Assembly (NCBI RefSeq): GCF_015841355.1
Contig: NZ_CP064908.1
Coordinates: 1,364,001-1,428,000 of the forward strand
Origin: Synechococcus sp. CBW1107
GTDB taxonomy: Bacteria; Cyanobacteriota; Cyanobacteriia; PCC-6307; Cyanobiaceae
Direction: 5' to 3'
DNA: 64,000 bases
In this document: positions 44,214 to 52,922 of the stretch, piece after piece
Layout: every line of letters starts with the position of its first letter
Numbering within the stretch: position 1 is the stretch's first letter
Made by a program: the position numbers and the translations under genes
The notes under the pieces: model-generated
The model's database searches: none
What the model saw: the letters and a program-made list of their open reading frames with translations, nothing else
What the model was told of the DNA's origin: nothing

Positions 44214-46172
44214 ATGGTCCTCTCGGATCAGGCCACGATCACCGGGGACACGATCGCCGAACGCACCAGCAGCGCCGAGGAACTCAGCGACTTCATCGAA
44301 GCCGCCGGTCTGTTGAGCTACGACCCGCAGACCATCTCGCGGATCTACTCCGGCCACCCCCGTCGGCTGCTGCGCCGTCTCTGGCAGACCCTCGTGCCCA
44401 TCAGCCTGTTTCTGATCGGCGTGGGCTTCGACAAGTTGCTCGGGACGCTCAGCAACGAAAAACGGGCACGGGAGCGGGCACGGGAATGTGCCGAACTTCT
44501 GGCGGCCCTTGGACCCGCCTTCATCAAGGCCGGCCAGGCCCTCTCCACCCGGCCGGACATCATCCCGCCGGTGCTGCTGGAGGAACTGGCCCAGCTGCAG
44601 GACCAGCTGCCGGGCTTCGACAGCTCCCTGGCGATGGCCTGCATCGAGGAAGACCTCGGCGCACCGGTGAACAGCCTGTTCCGCCAGCTGGACCGTGAGC
44701 CCATCTCGGCAGCCTCCCTGGGCCAGGTGCACCGGGGGGTCCTGCTCAGCGGCGAGGCCGTGGCGGTGAAGGTGCAACGTCCCGGGCTGCGCGAGCAGAT
44801 CACCCTCGACCTTTACATCGTGCGCCAGATCGCCGCCTGGCTGAACAGGAACGTGCGCCTGATCCGCAGTGATCTGGTGGCCCTGATCGATGAGCTCGGC
44901 AAGCGCGTCTTCGAGGAGATGGATTACCTCAACGAAGCCAGCAATGCCGAACATTTCGCACGACTCCATCAGCACAATCCCCGGATTGCCGTGCCGCGCA
45001 TCTATCGCGAAGTCACCAGCCGCCGGGTTCTCACGATGGAGTGGATCGACGGGGTGAAGCTCACCAACCTGGAGGCCGTGCGTGCCCTGGGCATCAATCC
45101 AGACGACATGGTGCAGGTGGGGGTGAACTGCAGTCTGCAACAGTTGCTGGAGCATGGCTTTTTCCATGCCGACCCCCACCCGGGCAACCTGCTGGCCCTC
45201 CCTGACGGCCGTTTGGCCTATCTCGACTTCGGCATGATGAGCGAAGTGAGCCGCGAATCGAGAACAGGCCTGATCCAAGCTGTCGTTCACCTGGTGAACC
45301 GCAACTTCAGCTCGCTCTCGCGTGATTTCGTCAATCTCGGATTCCTCGGGGAAGAGGTGAATCTCGAACCGATCGTTCCGGCCTTCGAGAATGTCTTCGG
45401 CCAGGCCTTGGAGATGGGTGTCAGCCGCATGGATTTCAAAGCCGTCACGGACGATCTCTCCGGAGTGATGTACAGGTTTCCGTTCCAGGTGCCGCCCTAC
45501 TACGCCCTGATCATCCGCTCGCTGGTGACGCTGGAGGGCATCGCCCTGAGCGTGGACCCCGACTTCAAGATCCTCGGTGCCGCCTACCCCTACTTCGCCC
45601 GGCGGCTGATGGAGGATCCCGATCCGGCCCTGCGCAGCAGCCTGCGCGAGATGCTCTTCGACGGCGATGACTTCCGTTGGCAGCGGCTCGAGAATCTGAT
45701 CAGCAGCGCCTCGCTTCAGGACCAGCTGGATCTGGAGGGACTGCTCGATCAGGTGATCGATTTCCTCTTCTCCCCCAAGGGCGGCCTGCTGCGCCAGCAG
45801 CTGGTGGATGCCCTAGTGGACAGGGTGGACGCGATCAGCTGGCAGGCCTTCCGCCGGCTGGGTCGGCGCCTGCCTCGCCGCCTGCAACCGCCCGGACTGC
45901 GCAGCCCCCTGCTCGAGAGTGAGGAGGACGCCCTGCTCAGCCTCGAGCCGGTGCAGCAACTGCTGACGATCCTGCGTGAGCTGCCCGGCTTCGAACCTCG
46001 GTTGCTGCTGCGTCGGCTGCCCCGGCTCCTGGGGGAACCCGATCTGCGCCGCATGGGCGTGCAGCTGGCCCAGGGTCTGGCGGAGCGAAGCGTGGTACGT
46101 CTTCTGCGCGACGTGCTGGTGGCCCCCGAGCTGCGCCAGAGCGCTGTTCTCAGTGCCACGGGCAGCTCTTAG
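44214..46172 (+). CDS. ABC1/UbiB-family kinase-like protein
   Basis: A 652-residue atypical kinase of the ABC1/AarF/UbiB family, which in cyanobacteria and plastids is linked to prenylquinone metabolism and lipid bodies. ATG 44214 gives the family-typical start. Motifs: the KxGQ segment FIKAGQALSTRPDIIP, AASLGQVHRG, AVKVQRPG, HADPHPGNLL (catalytic loop) and YLDFGMM. The frame is open further upstream inside recN on the other strand, but nothing there resembles the family. The DUF1400 gene follows 28 bp on. Confidence 0.93.
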   Translation: MVLSDQATITGDTIAERTSSAEELSDFIEAAGLLSYDPQTISRIYSGHPRRLLRRLWQTLVPISLFLIGVGFDKLLGTLSNEKRARERARECAELLAALGPAFIKAGQALSTRPDIIPPVLLEELAQLQDQLPGFDSSLAMACIEEDLGAPVNSLFRQLDREPISAASLGQVHRGVLLSGEAVAVKVQRPGLREQITLDLYIVRQIAAWLNRNVRLIRSDLVALIDELGKRVFEEMDYLNEASNAEHFARLHQHNPRIAVPRIYREVTSRRVLTMEWIDGVKLTNLEAVRALGINPDDMVQVGVNCSLQQLLEHGFFHADPHPGNLLALPDGRLAYLDFGMMSEVSRESRTGLIQAVVHLVNRNFSSLSRDFVNLGFLGEEVNLEPIVPAFENVFGQALEMGVSRMDFKAVTDDLSGVMYRFPFQVPPYYALIIRSLVTLEGIALSVDPDFKILGAAYPYFARRLMEDPDPALRSSLREMLFDGDDFRWQRLENLISSASLQDQLDLEGLLDQVIDFLFSPKGGLLRQQLVDALVDRVDAISWQAFRRLGRRLPRRLQPPGLRSPLLESEEDALLSLEPVQQLLTILRELPGFEPRLLLRRLPRLLGEPDLRRMGVQLAQGLAERSVVRLLRDVLVAPELRQSAVLSATGSS

Positions 46173-46200
46173 AGTTGATTGATCACCAGGATTTCAGCTC

Positions 46201-46857
46201 TTGGCTCGTCCGCCCAAACTCCTGGCCGTCCTGCTGGGGCTCTCGCTGAGTGCGGCAGCGCCAGGACTGCCTGTTCATGCTGCCGAACAGGTGGTGTTCG
46301 TGAGCGGAGCCTTCCGGCGCTCGATTCCGGTGGCCGACCTGGAACACCTGGCCCAGACGGGTGAGGCCCGCGGGCTGCTGAGGGATGTGCTCCACTTCAG
46401 CCGGCAGGATCCGGCCTCGGTGTCCAAGCTGCTCAATCAACAACTTTCTCTGCCGCTGGTACTCACCAGCCGGCTGCTCTCGACGCGGATCGGCGAGGCA
46501 CTGCTCCAGCGGCTGGCGGGGATCTTCGCTCCTCTGAGGGCGCCGCAGATGGGTGTCCAGGCCATCCGTGGCGCCCTGATCACCGGACTGGCCAACGGCA
46601 ACGGCAGCCTCACGGCCACCGGGTTCCTGCAGGCCTATCCGGCCCAGGAGCTGGCGGTGAACATCCCGGCCCTGCTGGGTGTCATCGGCAAGGCGAGCTC
46701 GATTTCCGATCTTGTGCGCTTCTTCTCCGAATCCCCCCTCGACGGGCTGCGCGGCGATGGAGCCGTGAAGCCAGGCAGCGGCGATCAGTCCAAGACCGGC
46801 TCCAAGACGGACTCCACGTCAGAGTCCTCCCCCGCGGCACCGGTACCGGCCCCCTGA
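46201..46857 (+). CDS. DUF1400 protein without hydrolase domain
   Basis: A 218-residue exported protein from a TTG start with AGGA 9 nt upstream. A signal peptide (ends near VHAAE) is followed by a DUF1400-like region: QVVFVSGAFRRSIPVADLEH, SLPLVLTSRLLSTRIGEALLQRL, ALITGLANGNGSLTATGFLQ and a serine/proline-rich tail. It matches only the N-terminal part of the longer hydrolase at 37.8 kb; no GxSxG is present. Location points to the periplasm. Probably cotranscribed with the ABC1 kinase gene. Role unknown. Confidence 0.75.
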   Translation: MARPPKLLAVLLGLSLSAAAPGLPVHAAEQVVFVSGAFRRSIPVADLEHLAQTGEARGLLRDVLHFSRQDPASVSKLLNQQLSLPLVLTSRLLSTRIGEALLQRLAGIFAPLRAPQMGVQAIRGALITGLANGNGSLTATGFLQAYPAQELAVNIPALLGVIGKASSISDLVRFFSESPLDGLRGDGAVKPGSGDQSKTGSKTDSTSESSPAAPVPAP

Positions 46858-46932
46858 GGCCCGACGCAAACCTCCTGAACCGCTGGTGGGGACTTGGCGC
46901 GTAGATTCGTCTCAGCCTGACCGCCTGCCGAC

Positions 46933-48036
46933 GTGCCCCTGCTTTCAGCTCTTCGGCGACTGGGCCAGCAGCCAACGATGCAGGACTGGCCGGGGCTGAT
47001 CGAGGCGTACCGCCGCTGGCTGCCGGTGAGTGAGGCCACACCGGTGATCACCCTGCGGGAAGGCGCGACTCCCCTGATCCCGGCGCCGGCCGTGGCGGCA
47101 CGCCTGGGCCGCGGCATCAAGGTGTTTCTCAAATACGACGGCCTCAATCCCACCGGCAGCTTCAAGGACCGGGGGATGACCATGGCGGTGAGCAAGGCGC
47201 GGGAAGCCGGCGCCGAGGCGGTGATCTGCGCCAGCACCGGCAACACCAGTGCCGCCGCCGCGGCTTATGCCCGCCGCGGTGGCATGCGTGCCTTCGTCCT
47301 GATCCCTGATGGCTATGTGGCCCAGGGCAAGCTGGCCCAGGCCCTGGTGTACGGCGCTGAGGTGCTGGCGGTGAAGGGGAACTTCGATCGTGCCCTGGCC
47401 ATCGTGCGCGAGGTGGCCGATGCCTACCCGGTCACACTGGTCAATTCCCTCAACCCTTACCGCCTGCAGGGGCAGAAGACCGCCGCCTTCGAAGTGGTGG
47501 ATGCCCTCGGTGACGCCCCCGACTGGCTCTGCATCCCCATGGGCAACGCCGGCAACATCAGTGCCTACTGGATGGGCTTCCAGGAGTACCGGCAGGCCGG
47601 CCTCAGCCGACGTCTTCCCCGGATGATGGGGTTCCAGGCCAGTGGCTCCGCGCCGTTGGTGCTGGGTCACACGGTGGATCAACCCGACACGATCGCCACC
47701 GCGATCCGGATCGGCAATCCCGCCAACCGTGAGAAGGCCCTCGCCGTGCGTGAGCAGAGTGGAGGCAGCTTCCACGCCGTCACCGACCAGGACATTCTCG
47801 AGGCCTACCAATTGCTCGGCCGGGAGGAAGGTGTGTTCTGCGAACCGGCCAGCGCTGCCTCGGTGGCCGGTCTGCTGCAGCAGGCGGAGCAGGTGCCCGC
47901 AGGAGCCACGGTGGTCTGCGTGCTGACCGGCAATGGCCTGAAGGATCCCAACACCGCCATCGACAACTGCGATGGGGCCTTCCATGCCGGCCTGGCCCCT
48001 GAGGTGGATGTGGTGGCCAAGGTGATGGGCTTCTGA
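46933..48036 (+). CDS. thrC: Threonine synthase
   Basis: Converts O-phosphohomoserine to threonine with pyridoxal phosphate. A 367-residue protein from the GTG at 46933; an ATG at 46978 is another possible start. The cofactor lysine is K78 in [11 protein letters not shown]. Other motifs are [16 protein letters not shown], the phosphate-binding [14 protein letters not shown] and [11 protein letters not shown]. It is followed at once by a large palindrome and the putative replication origin, the same order as in other picocyanobacteria. Confidence 0.95.
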   Translation: MPLLSALRRLGQQPTMQDWPGLIEAYRRWLPVSEATPVITLREGATPLIPAPAVAARLGRGIKVFLKYDGLNPTGSFKDRGMTMAVSKAREAGAEAVICASTGNTSAAAAAYARRGGMRAFVLIPDGYVAQGKLAQALVYGAEVLAVKGNFDRALAIVREVADAYPVTLVNSLNPYRLQGQKTAAFEVVDALGDAPDWLCIPMGNAGNISAYWMGFQEYRQAGLSRRLPRMMGFQASGSAPLVLGHTVDQPDTIATAIRIGNPANREKALAVREQSGGSFHAVTDQDILEAYQLLGREEGVFCEPASAASVAGLLQQAEQVPAGATVVCVLTGNGLKDPNTAIDNCDGAFHAGLAPEVDVVAKVMGF

Positions 48037-48056
48037 GCCCGGAACGCTGAACCCAG

Positions 48057-48102
48057 CAGCCAAAAGCCCCAGGCCGGAATTCCGGCCTGGGGCTTTTGGC
48101 TG
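48057..48102 (+). terminator. 46-bp perfect palindrome downstream of thrC
   Basis: Arms of 23 bp at 48057-48079 and 48080-48102, centred on GGAATTCC, with no unpaired loop in the sequence itself. The outer arms hold CAAAAG/CTTTTG. It starts 20 bp after the thrC stop and has the form of an intrinsic terminator able to act on both strands, insulating the downstream region from thrC transcription. Confidence 0.75.
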
Positions 48103-48497
48103 GGGTGTCAGTGGGCAAAGCGTCCATGGGAAAAGGGGGCCCGGCCTGGGGAGAACTGGGGCAGAGAGAACACCCCCTGAGACGCCAGGGTTTTCCCCAG
48201 ATCCGGGAAAGAGTGGAAAACCTTGAATTCGGTCGTCTTTCGAGCACGCATTCCTCAGCTCTGATTCAAAGAAATCCAGTCCTGAGCTGGAATAGAGACG
48301 TTTTCCTCTTTTTCCCCAGCCCCTACGACTACGGATTGAATTTCTTCTTTTTTTCAATCAATCCAAAACCAGTGAAAGGTGGGGGAAAGCTCGGGGGAAT
48401 CGGGCTCGGGGCCGGCTTGTTCTCGTTGCGCTTCTGACAGCGGTGTGGAAGCGTGGTGGGGCCCTTAGGGGTGTGTCCTTTCCGGAGTTGTGTCGCG
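48103..48497. other. Putative chromosomal replication origin (oriC) upstream of dnaN
   Basis: Gene-free stretch of about 400 bp. It contains 9-mers close to the cyanobacterial DnaA box TTTTCCACA: TTTTCCCCA at 48191-48199 and 48310-48318, the complement of TTTTCCACT at 48212-48220, and weaker copies at 48301-48309 and 48380-48388. An AT-rich pyrimidine tract at 48334-48368, far poorer in GC than its surroundings, is flanked by the inverted repeat GATTGAA/TTCAATC and could be the unwinding element. Origins next to dnaN are known in Synechococcus. The dnaN promoter should also be here. Confidence 0.65.
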
Positions 48498-49640
48498 ATG
48501 AAGCTGGTCTGCTCTCAGGCGGAACTGAGCGCCAGCCTTCAGCTGGTCAGCCGTGCCGTGGCTTCACGTCCCACCCACCCGGTGCTGGCCAACGTGCTGC
48601 TCACCGCCGATGCCGGCACCGGTCGGCTCAGCCTCACCGGCTTCGATCTCAGCCTCGGGATCCAGACCAGCCTGCCGGCGTCGGTGGAGAGCAGTGGCAC
48701 CATCACCCTGCCCTCGCGCCTCTTCGGGGAAATCGTGTCGCGACTGTCCAGCGACAGCCCGATCAGCCTGAGCTGTGAGGAAGGGCAGGAGCAGGTGGAG
48801 CTCACCAGCCGCTCCGGCAGCTACCAGATGCGCGGTCTCTCCGCCGAGGACTTTCCCGATCTTCCTCTCGTTCAGACCGGCACTCCTCTGCGCCTGCAAC
48901 CGGAGGCCCTGGTGAAGGGGTTGCGGGCCACCCTGTTTGCCAGCAGCGGCGATGAGGCCAAGCAGTTGCTCACCGGCGTTCACCTGGGCCTGGCCGACCA
49001 GGATCTGGAATGCGCGGCCACGGACGGGCATCGTCTCTCGGTGCTCCGCCTCGAGAAGGCCTTCTCCGGCGCCGAGGACGGCAGCGAACCTTTCGCGGTC
49101 ACGGTGCCGGCCCGCTCTCTGCGTGAACTGGAGCGGTTGCTCTCTGCCTGCAGCAGTGACGACCCGGTGAGCCTCTACTGCGATCGCGGGCAGGTGGTGT
49201 TCCTCTGGGCCGACCAGGTGCTCACCAGCCGGAGCCTCGATGGCACTTACCCCAATTACCGGCAGCTGATCCCCGATCGCTTCAGCCGAACCCTTGATCT
49301 GGATCGCCGCGGCTTGATCCAGGCCCTCGAGCGGGTGGCGGTGCTGGCCGACCAGCACAACAATGTCGTGAAGCTCAGCAGTGATCCTGGCAGCGGCCAG
49401 TTGCACATCAGTGCCGATGCTCAGGACGTGGGCAGCGGCTCCGAAGACCTGCCGGCGGTGATCAGCGGTGATCCGATCGAGATCGCCTTCAACGTCCGCT
49501 ACCTGCTCGATGGGCTCAAGGCGATGACCCCCGAGCGGGTGGAGCTGCGCTGCAATGCCCCCACGACTCCGGCGGTGCTCACCTCCGCGCAGGATCCCAC
49601 CTTCACCTACCTGGTGATGCCCGTTCAGATCCGCAGCTGA
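48498..49640 (+). CDS. dnaN: DNA polymerase III sliding clamp, beta subunit
   Basis: A 380-residue ring-forming processivity factor. It begins MKLVCSQAELSASLQLVSRA and has the three repeated clamp domains, with LANVLLTADAG, CAATDGHRLSVLRLEKAF, FNVRYLLDGLKAM and a YLVMPVQIRS ending, which forms part of the peptide-binding pocket. GGAG lies 10 nt upstream of the ATG. It is the first gene to the right of the putative origin. Confidence 0.97.
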   Translation: MKLVCSQAELSASLQLVSRAVASRPTHPVLANVLLTADAGTGRLSLTGFDLSLGIQTSLPASVESSGTITLPSRLFGEIVSRLSSDSPISLSCEEGQEQVELTSRSGSYQMRGLSAEDFPDLPLVQTGTPLRLQPEALVKGLRATLFASSGDEAKQLLTGVHLGLADQDLECAATDGHRLSVLRLEKAFSGAEDGSEPFAVTVPARSLRELERLLSACSSDDPVSLYCDRGQVVFLWADQVLTSRSLDGTYPNYRQLIPDRFSRTLDLDRRGLIQALERVAVLADQHNNVVKLSSDPGSGQLHISADAQDVGSGSEDLPAVISGDPIEIAFNVRYLLDGLKAMTPERVELRCNAPTTPAVLTSAQDPTFTYLVMPVQIRS

Positions 49641-49644
49641 GGCC

Positions 49645-50457
49645 GTGACCCTCCCCGAGCAACTGCTGCTCAGCGACCTGCTCCGGCGCCGGGTGCGCTG
49701 CAATCAGGGGATCGACCATGGTGCTGGTCTGCAGGGCTGGATGCACCCTCCCGTGCACCGCCTGCTGGGCTGGGTGAGCAAGCCTTCGGCCTTCGGTCCC
49801 CGCCGCCTGGTGTGGCGGCTCAATCAGCTGCGCGGGCTCACCGACCAGGAGGCTCTCGTGCAGGGAGATCCCGCGGACACCGACCCGGCCACCCTCGAGC
49901 GCTTGCCCACCCTCTTCGAAGCTGCCCTGCTCGGGGGCGGCAACCAACTGCTGGGTGTGATTGCCGACGCCAACGTGGAGTTGCGCAGCGGTCGCATCCT
50001 CGACTATCTGGTGGCCCGCAGCGATCCGCGTCTGCCCGGCAGCAGCCGTTGGCTGCTGTCGCCCGATCGCATCGTCGATCAGCAGCCCGGGCAGGTGATG
50101 ACCACTCTGCAGGGCCTGGACGATCTGCCCCTGGCCCGCGCCAGCGTGCGTCAGGAGTTGCTGCGGCGCTCCCGCCGCTGGCGGGAGCAGTTCGAGGAGG
50201 TGGGGGGACGCTTCGAGGAGCGGCTGGAGGGTTGGCTGGAGGAGCCGCCCTGGCAGGAGCCTGATCCTCTCGAGCCCGAAGTCCGCCTGGAGGACCGGCC
50301 CCTCAGTCGGCTTGACGAGCGGGAGGACTGGGATGACCCGGAGGGCTGGGGGGAACCCGTGCGTGAGGATTCGGCACCGCGACAGCGCCGGGCCGCGCGA
50401 CACCGGTCACAGTCCCACGATGCCGATCCGCTCGATCCGGACGATCCATGGATCTGA
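49645..50457 (+). CDS. Conserved hypothetical protein of the dnaN-purL block
   Basis: A 270-residue protein from GTG 49645, 4 bp after dnaN. It starts TLPEQLLLSDLLRRRVRCNQ and has a middle part with FEAALLGGGNQLLGVIADAN, then a strongly acidic and arginine-rich, probably disordered C-terminus (after about 165). I know no function. Picocyanobacteria carry an uncharacterised gene at this exact place between dnaN and purL, so a link to replication or simply an ancient operon is plausible. Confidence 0.75.
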   Translation: MTLPEQLLLSDLLRRRVRCNQGIDHGAGLQGWMHPPVHRLLGWVSKPSAFGPRRLVWRLNQLRGLTDQEALVQGDPADTDPATLERLPTLFEAALLGGGNQLLGVIADANVELRSGRILDYLVARSDPRLPGSSRWLLSPDRIVDQQPGQVMTTLQGLDDLPLARASVRQELLRRSRRWREQFEEVGGRFEERLEGWLEEPPWQEPDPLEPEVRLEDRPLSRLDEREDWDDPEGWGEPVREDSAPRQRRAARHRSQSHDADPLDPDDPWI

Positions 50458-50521
50458 ACCCGATCTGCCGCCGGTCGCGGCCACGGGTTCGGCCACACTG
50501 GAATCCTGATGAGTCCCCGCT

Positions 50522-52897
50522 GTGGTTGCCATACCCTCCTTCCCGGTCGCCGAGGCCCTGCGCCAGGAGGGCCTCAGCCAGGCCGACTACGACGAGATCT
50601 GCCGCCGCCTCGGCCGCGCTCCCAACCGCGCCGAGCTGGGCATGTTCGGGGTGATGTGGTCGGAGCATTGCTGTTACCGCAACTCCAGGCCATTGCTCCA
50701 GGGCTTCCCCACCAGTGGGCCGCGCATTCTGGTGGGTCCCGGTGAGAACGCCGGTGTGGTGGACCTGGGTGAGGGCCAACGGCTCGCCTTCAAGATCGAG
50801 AGCCACAACCATCCCTCCGCCGTCGAGCCGTTCCAGGGGGCGGCCACCGGGGTGGGTGGCATCCTGCGCGACATCTTCACGATGGGGGCCCGGCCGATTG
50901 CCCTGCTCAACGCCCTGCGCTTCGGGCCGCTCGAGGACGAGCGCAACGTCGGCCTGATGGAGGGCGTGGTGGCCGGCATCGCCCACTACGGCAACTGTGT
51001 GGGGGTGCCCACGGTGGGGGGTGAGGTGGCTTTCGACCCCAGCTATTCCGGCAACCCCCTCGTGAACGCCATGGCCCTGGGGCTGATGGAAACCGAGGAG
51101 ATCGTCTGCTCCGGGGCTGTGGGGGTGGGACATCCTGTGGTGTACGTGGGCAGCACCACCGGCCGCGACGGCATGGGCGGCGCCAGCTTTGCTTCTGCCG
51201 AGCTGAGTGCCGCATCACTGGATGACCGCCCGGCGGTGCAGGTGGGCGATCCCTTTCTGGAAAAGGGGCTGATCGAGGCCTGCCTGGAGGCGTTCCAGAG
51301 TGGCGATGTGCTTGCCGCCCAGGACATGGGGGCGGCTGGCCTCACCTGCAGCTGTTCGGAGATGGCCGCCAAAGGGGGTCTGGGCATCGAGCTCGATCTC
51401 GACCGGGTGCCGGCACGGGAGAGCGGCATGAGCGCCTACGACTTCCTGCTCAGCGAGTCGCAGGAGCGGATGCTGTTCGTGGTCAAACCCGGCCGGGAGG
51501 AGGCGCTGATGGAGCGCTTCACCCGCTGGGGCCTTCAGGCGGCTGTGGTGGGCCGTGTGCTGGCCGACAACGTGGTGCGGGTGCTTCAGGGAGGCCTGGT
51601 GGCGGCGGAGGTTCCCGCCAGCGCCCTCGCCGATGACACCCCGATCAACCACCACGAGCTGATCAGTGAGCCTCCGGCTGCCATCCAGGCCCACTGGCGC
51701 TGGAGCGAGACCGACCTTCCCGCCGCCACCGCCGAGGGCATCACACCGGCCGGCGGTCCTCTGGCGGGTGAGTCCCTGGGGTGGGGTGCCGTGCTGCTCC
51801 GCCTGCTCGATGACCCCACCATCGCCAGCAAACGCTGGGTCTATCGCCAGTACGACCACCAGGTGCAGGCCAACACGGTGATGCCTCCGGGCGGCGCCGA
51901 TGCGGCCGTGGTGCGCCTGCGGCCCCAGCGGGGTGAGGGCGCCATGGAGGCCGCCAGGCGCGGCGTCGCTGCCACTGTCGACTGTCCCAACCGCTGGGTG
52001 GCCCTGGATCCGGAGCGGGGGGCGGCGGCGGCGGTGGCCGAAGCGGCCCGCAACCTCAGCTGCGTGGGGGCTGAACCCCTGGCGGTCACCGACAACCTCA
52101 ACTTCCCTTCCCCGGAGACCCCCACCGGCTACTGGCAGCTGGCCATGGCCTGCCGCGGTCTGTCGGAGGCCTGCCGGGCACTGAACACTCCCGTCACCGG
52201 CGGCAACGTTTCGCTGTACAACGAAACCCGGCGGCCCGATGGCAGCCTGCAGCCGATCCATCCCACCCCCGTGGTGGGGATGGTGGGACTCGTGCACGAC
52301 CTCGATCACGTCACGGGCCTGGCCTGGCAGGCTGAGGGTGCCCAGATCTGGCTGCTGGGGGTTCCCCTGGCGGACAGCGACGTCGATGGGCGGCTGGCTC
52401 TGGCCGCCTCCAGCTATCTGGAGAGTGTCCATGGTCTGGCCACGGGCCGGCCCCCGCTGACCGACCTGACGCTGGAGCGGGCGGTGCAGGGCCTGCTGCG
52501 CCAGGCGATCACGGCGGGCCTGGTGGCCTCCGCCCACGATCTCAGCGACGGTGGTCTCGCGGTGGCGGCCGCCGAAGCCTGCATCGCCTCAGGGTTCGGT
52601 GCCGTTCTGGAGCTTCCCGCCGATGCGGGCCGCCTGGATCGCCTGCTCTTCGCCGAAGGGGGTGCCCGGGTGCTGGTGTCGCTCCGACCTTCTCAGGAGC
52701 AGGCCTGGCAGGACCTGCTGGCGGCGCGGCAGGCTGATGGACCGCCAGTGCTGGCGACGCAGGTCGGTCGGGTGGCTGAAGCCGGCGCAGCCCTGATTAT
52801 CGAGCAGAACGGCACCGTCCTCCTGTCTCTGCAGGTGGAGGAGCTGAGCGCAAGCTATGAGAACGCACTGCCGCGCCGACTGGCCGCGGCTGGCTGA
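50522..52897 (+). CDS. purL: Phosphoribosylformylglycinamidine synthase, large subunit
   Basis: Catalyses the ATP-dependent FGAR to FGAM step with the PurQ and PurS partners, which are not in the window. The 791-residue length is that of the small, three-component type. Motifs: [62 protein letters not shown] and GGNVSLYNE. It starts with GTG 50522. purF follows on the same strand. Confidence 0.96.
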   Translation: MVAIPSFPVAEALRQEGLSQADYDEICRRLGRAPNRAELGMFGVMWSEHCCYRNSRPLLQGFPTSGPRILVGPGENAGVVDLGEGQRLAFKIESHNHPSAVEPFQGAATGVGGILRDIFTMGARPIALLNALRFGPLEDERNVGLMEGVVAGIAHYGNCVGVPTVGGEVAFDPSYSGNPLVNAMALGLMETEEIVCSGAVGVGHPVVYVGSTTGRDGMGGASFASAELSAASLDDRPAVQVGDPFLEKGLIEACLEAFQSGDVLAAQDMGAAGLTCSCSEMAAKGGLGIELDLDRVPARESGMSAYDFLLSESQERMLFVVKPGREEALMERFTRWGLQAAVVGRVLADNVVRVLQGGLVAAEVPASALADDTPINHHELISEPPAAIQAHWRWSETDLPAATAEGITPAGGPLAGESLGWGAVLLRLLDDPTIASKRWVYRQYDHQVQANTVMPPGGADAAVVRLRPQRGEGAMEAARRGVAATVDCPNRWVALDPERGAAAAVAEAARNLSCVGAEPLAVTDNLNFPSPETPTGYWQLAMACRGLSEACRALNTPVTGGNVSLYNETRRPDGSLQPIHPTPVVGMVGLVHDLDHVTGLAWQAEGAQIWLLGVPLADSDVDGRLALAASSYLESVHGLATGRPPLTDLTLERAVQGLLRQAITAGLVASAHDLSDGGLAVAAAEACIASGFGAVLELPADAGRLDRLLFAEGGARVLVSLRPSQEQAWQDLLAARQADGPPVLATQVGRVAEAGAALIIEQNGTVLLSLQVEELSASYENALPRRLAAAG

Positions 52898-52922
52898 GGC
52901 ACAATGCAAAGGTAAAAGAAAG

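Noticed and set aside
48121-48135. Further DnaA-box candidate TGGGAAAA near the thrC palindrome
   Set aside because: Its complement matches TTTTCCACA at only six of nine positions.
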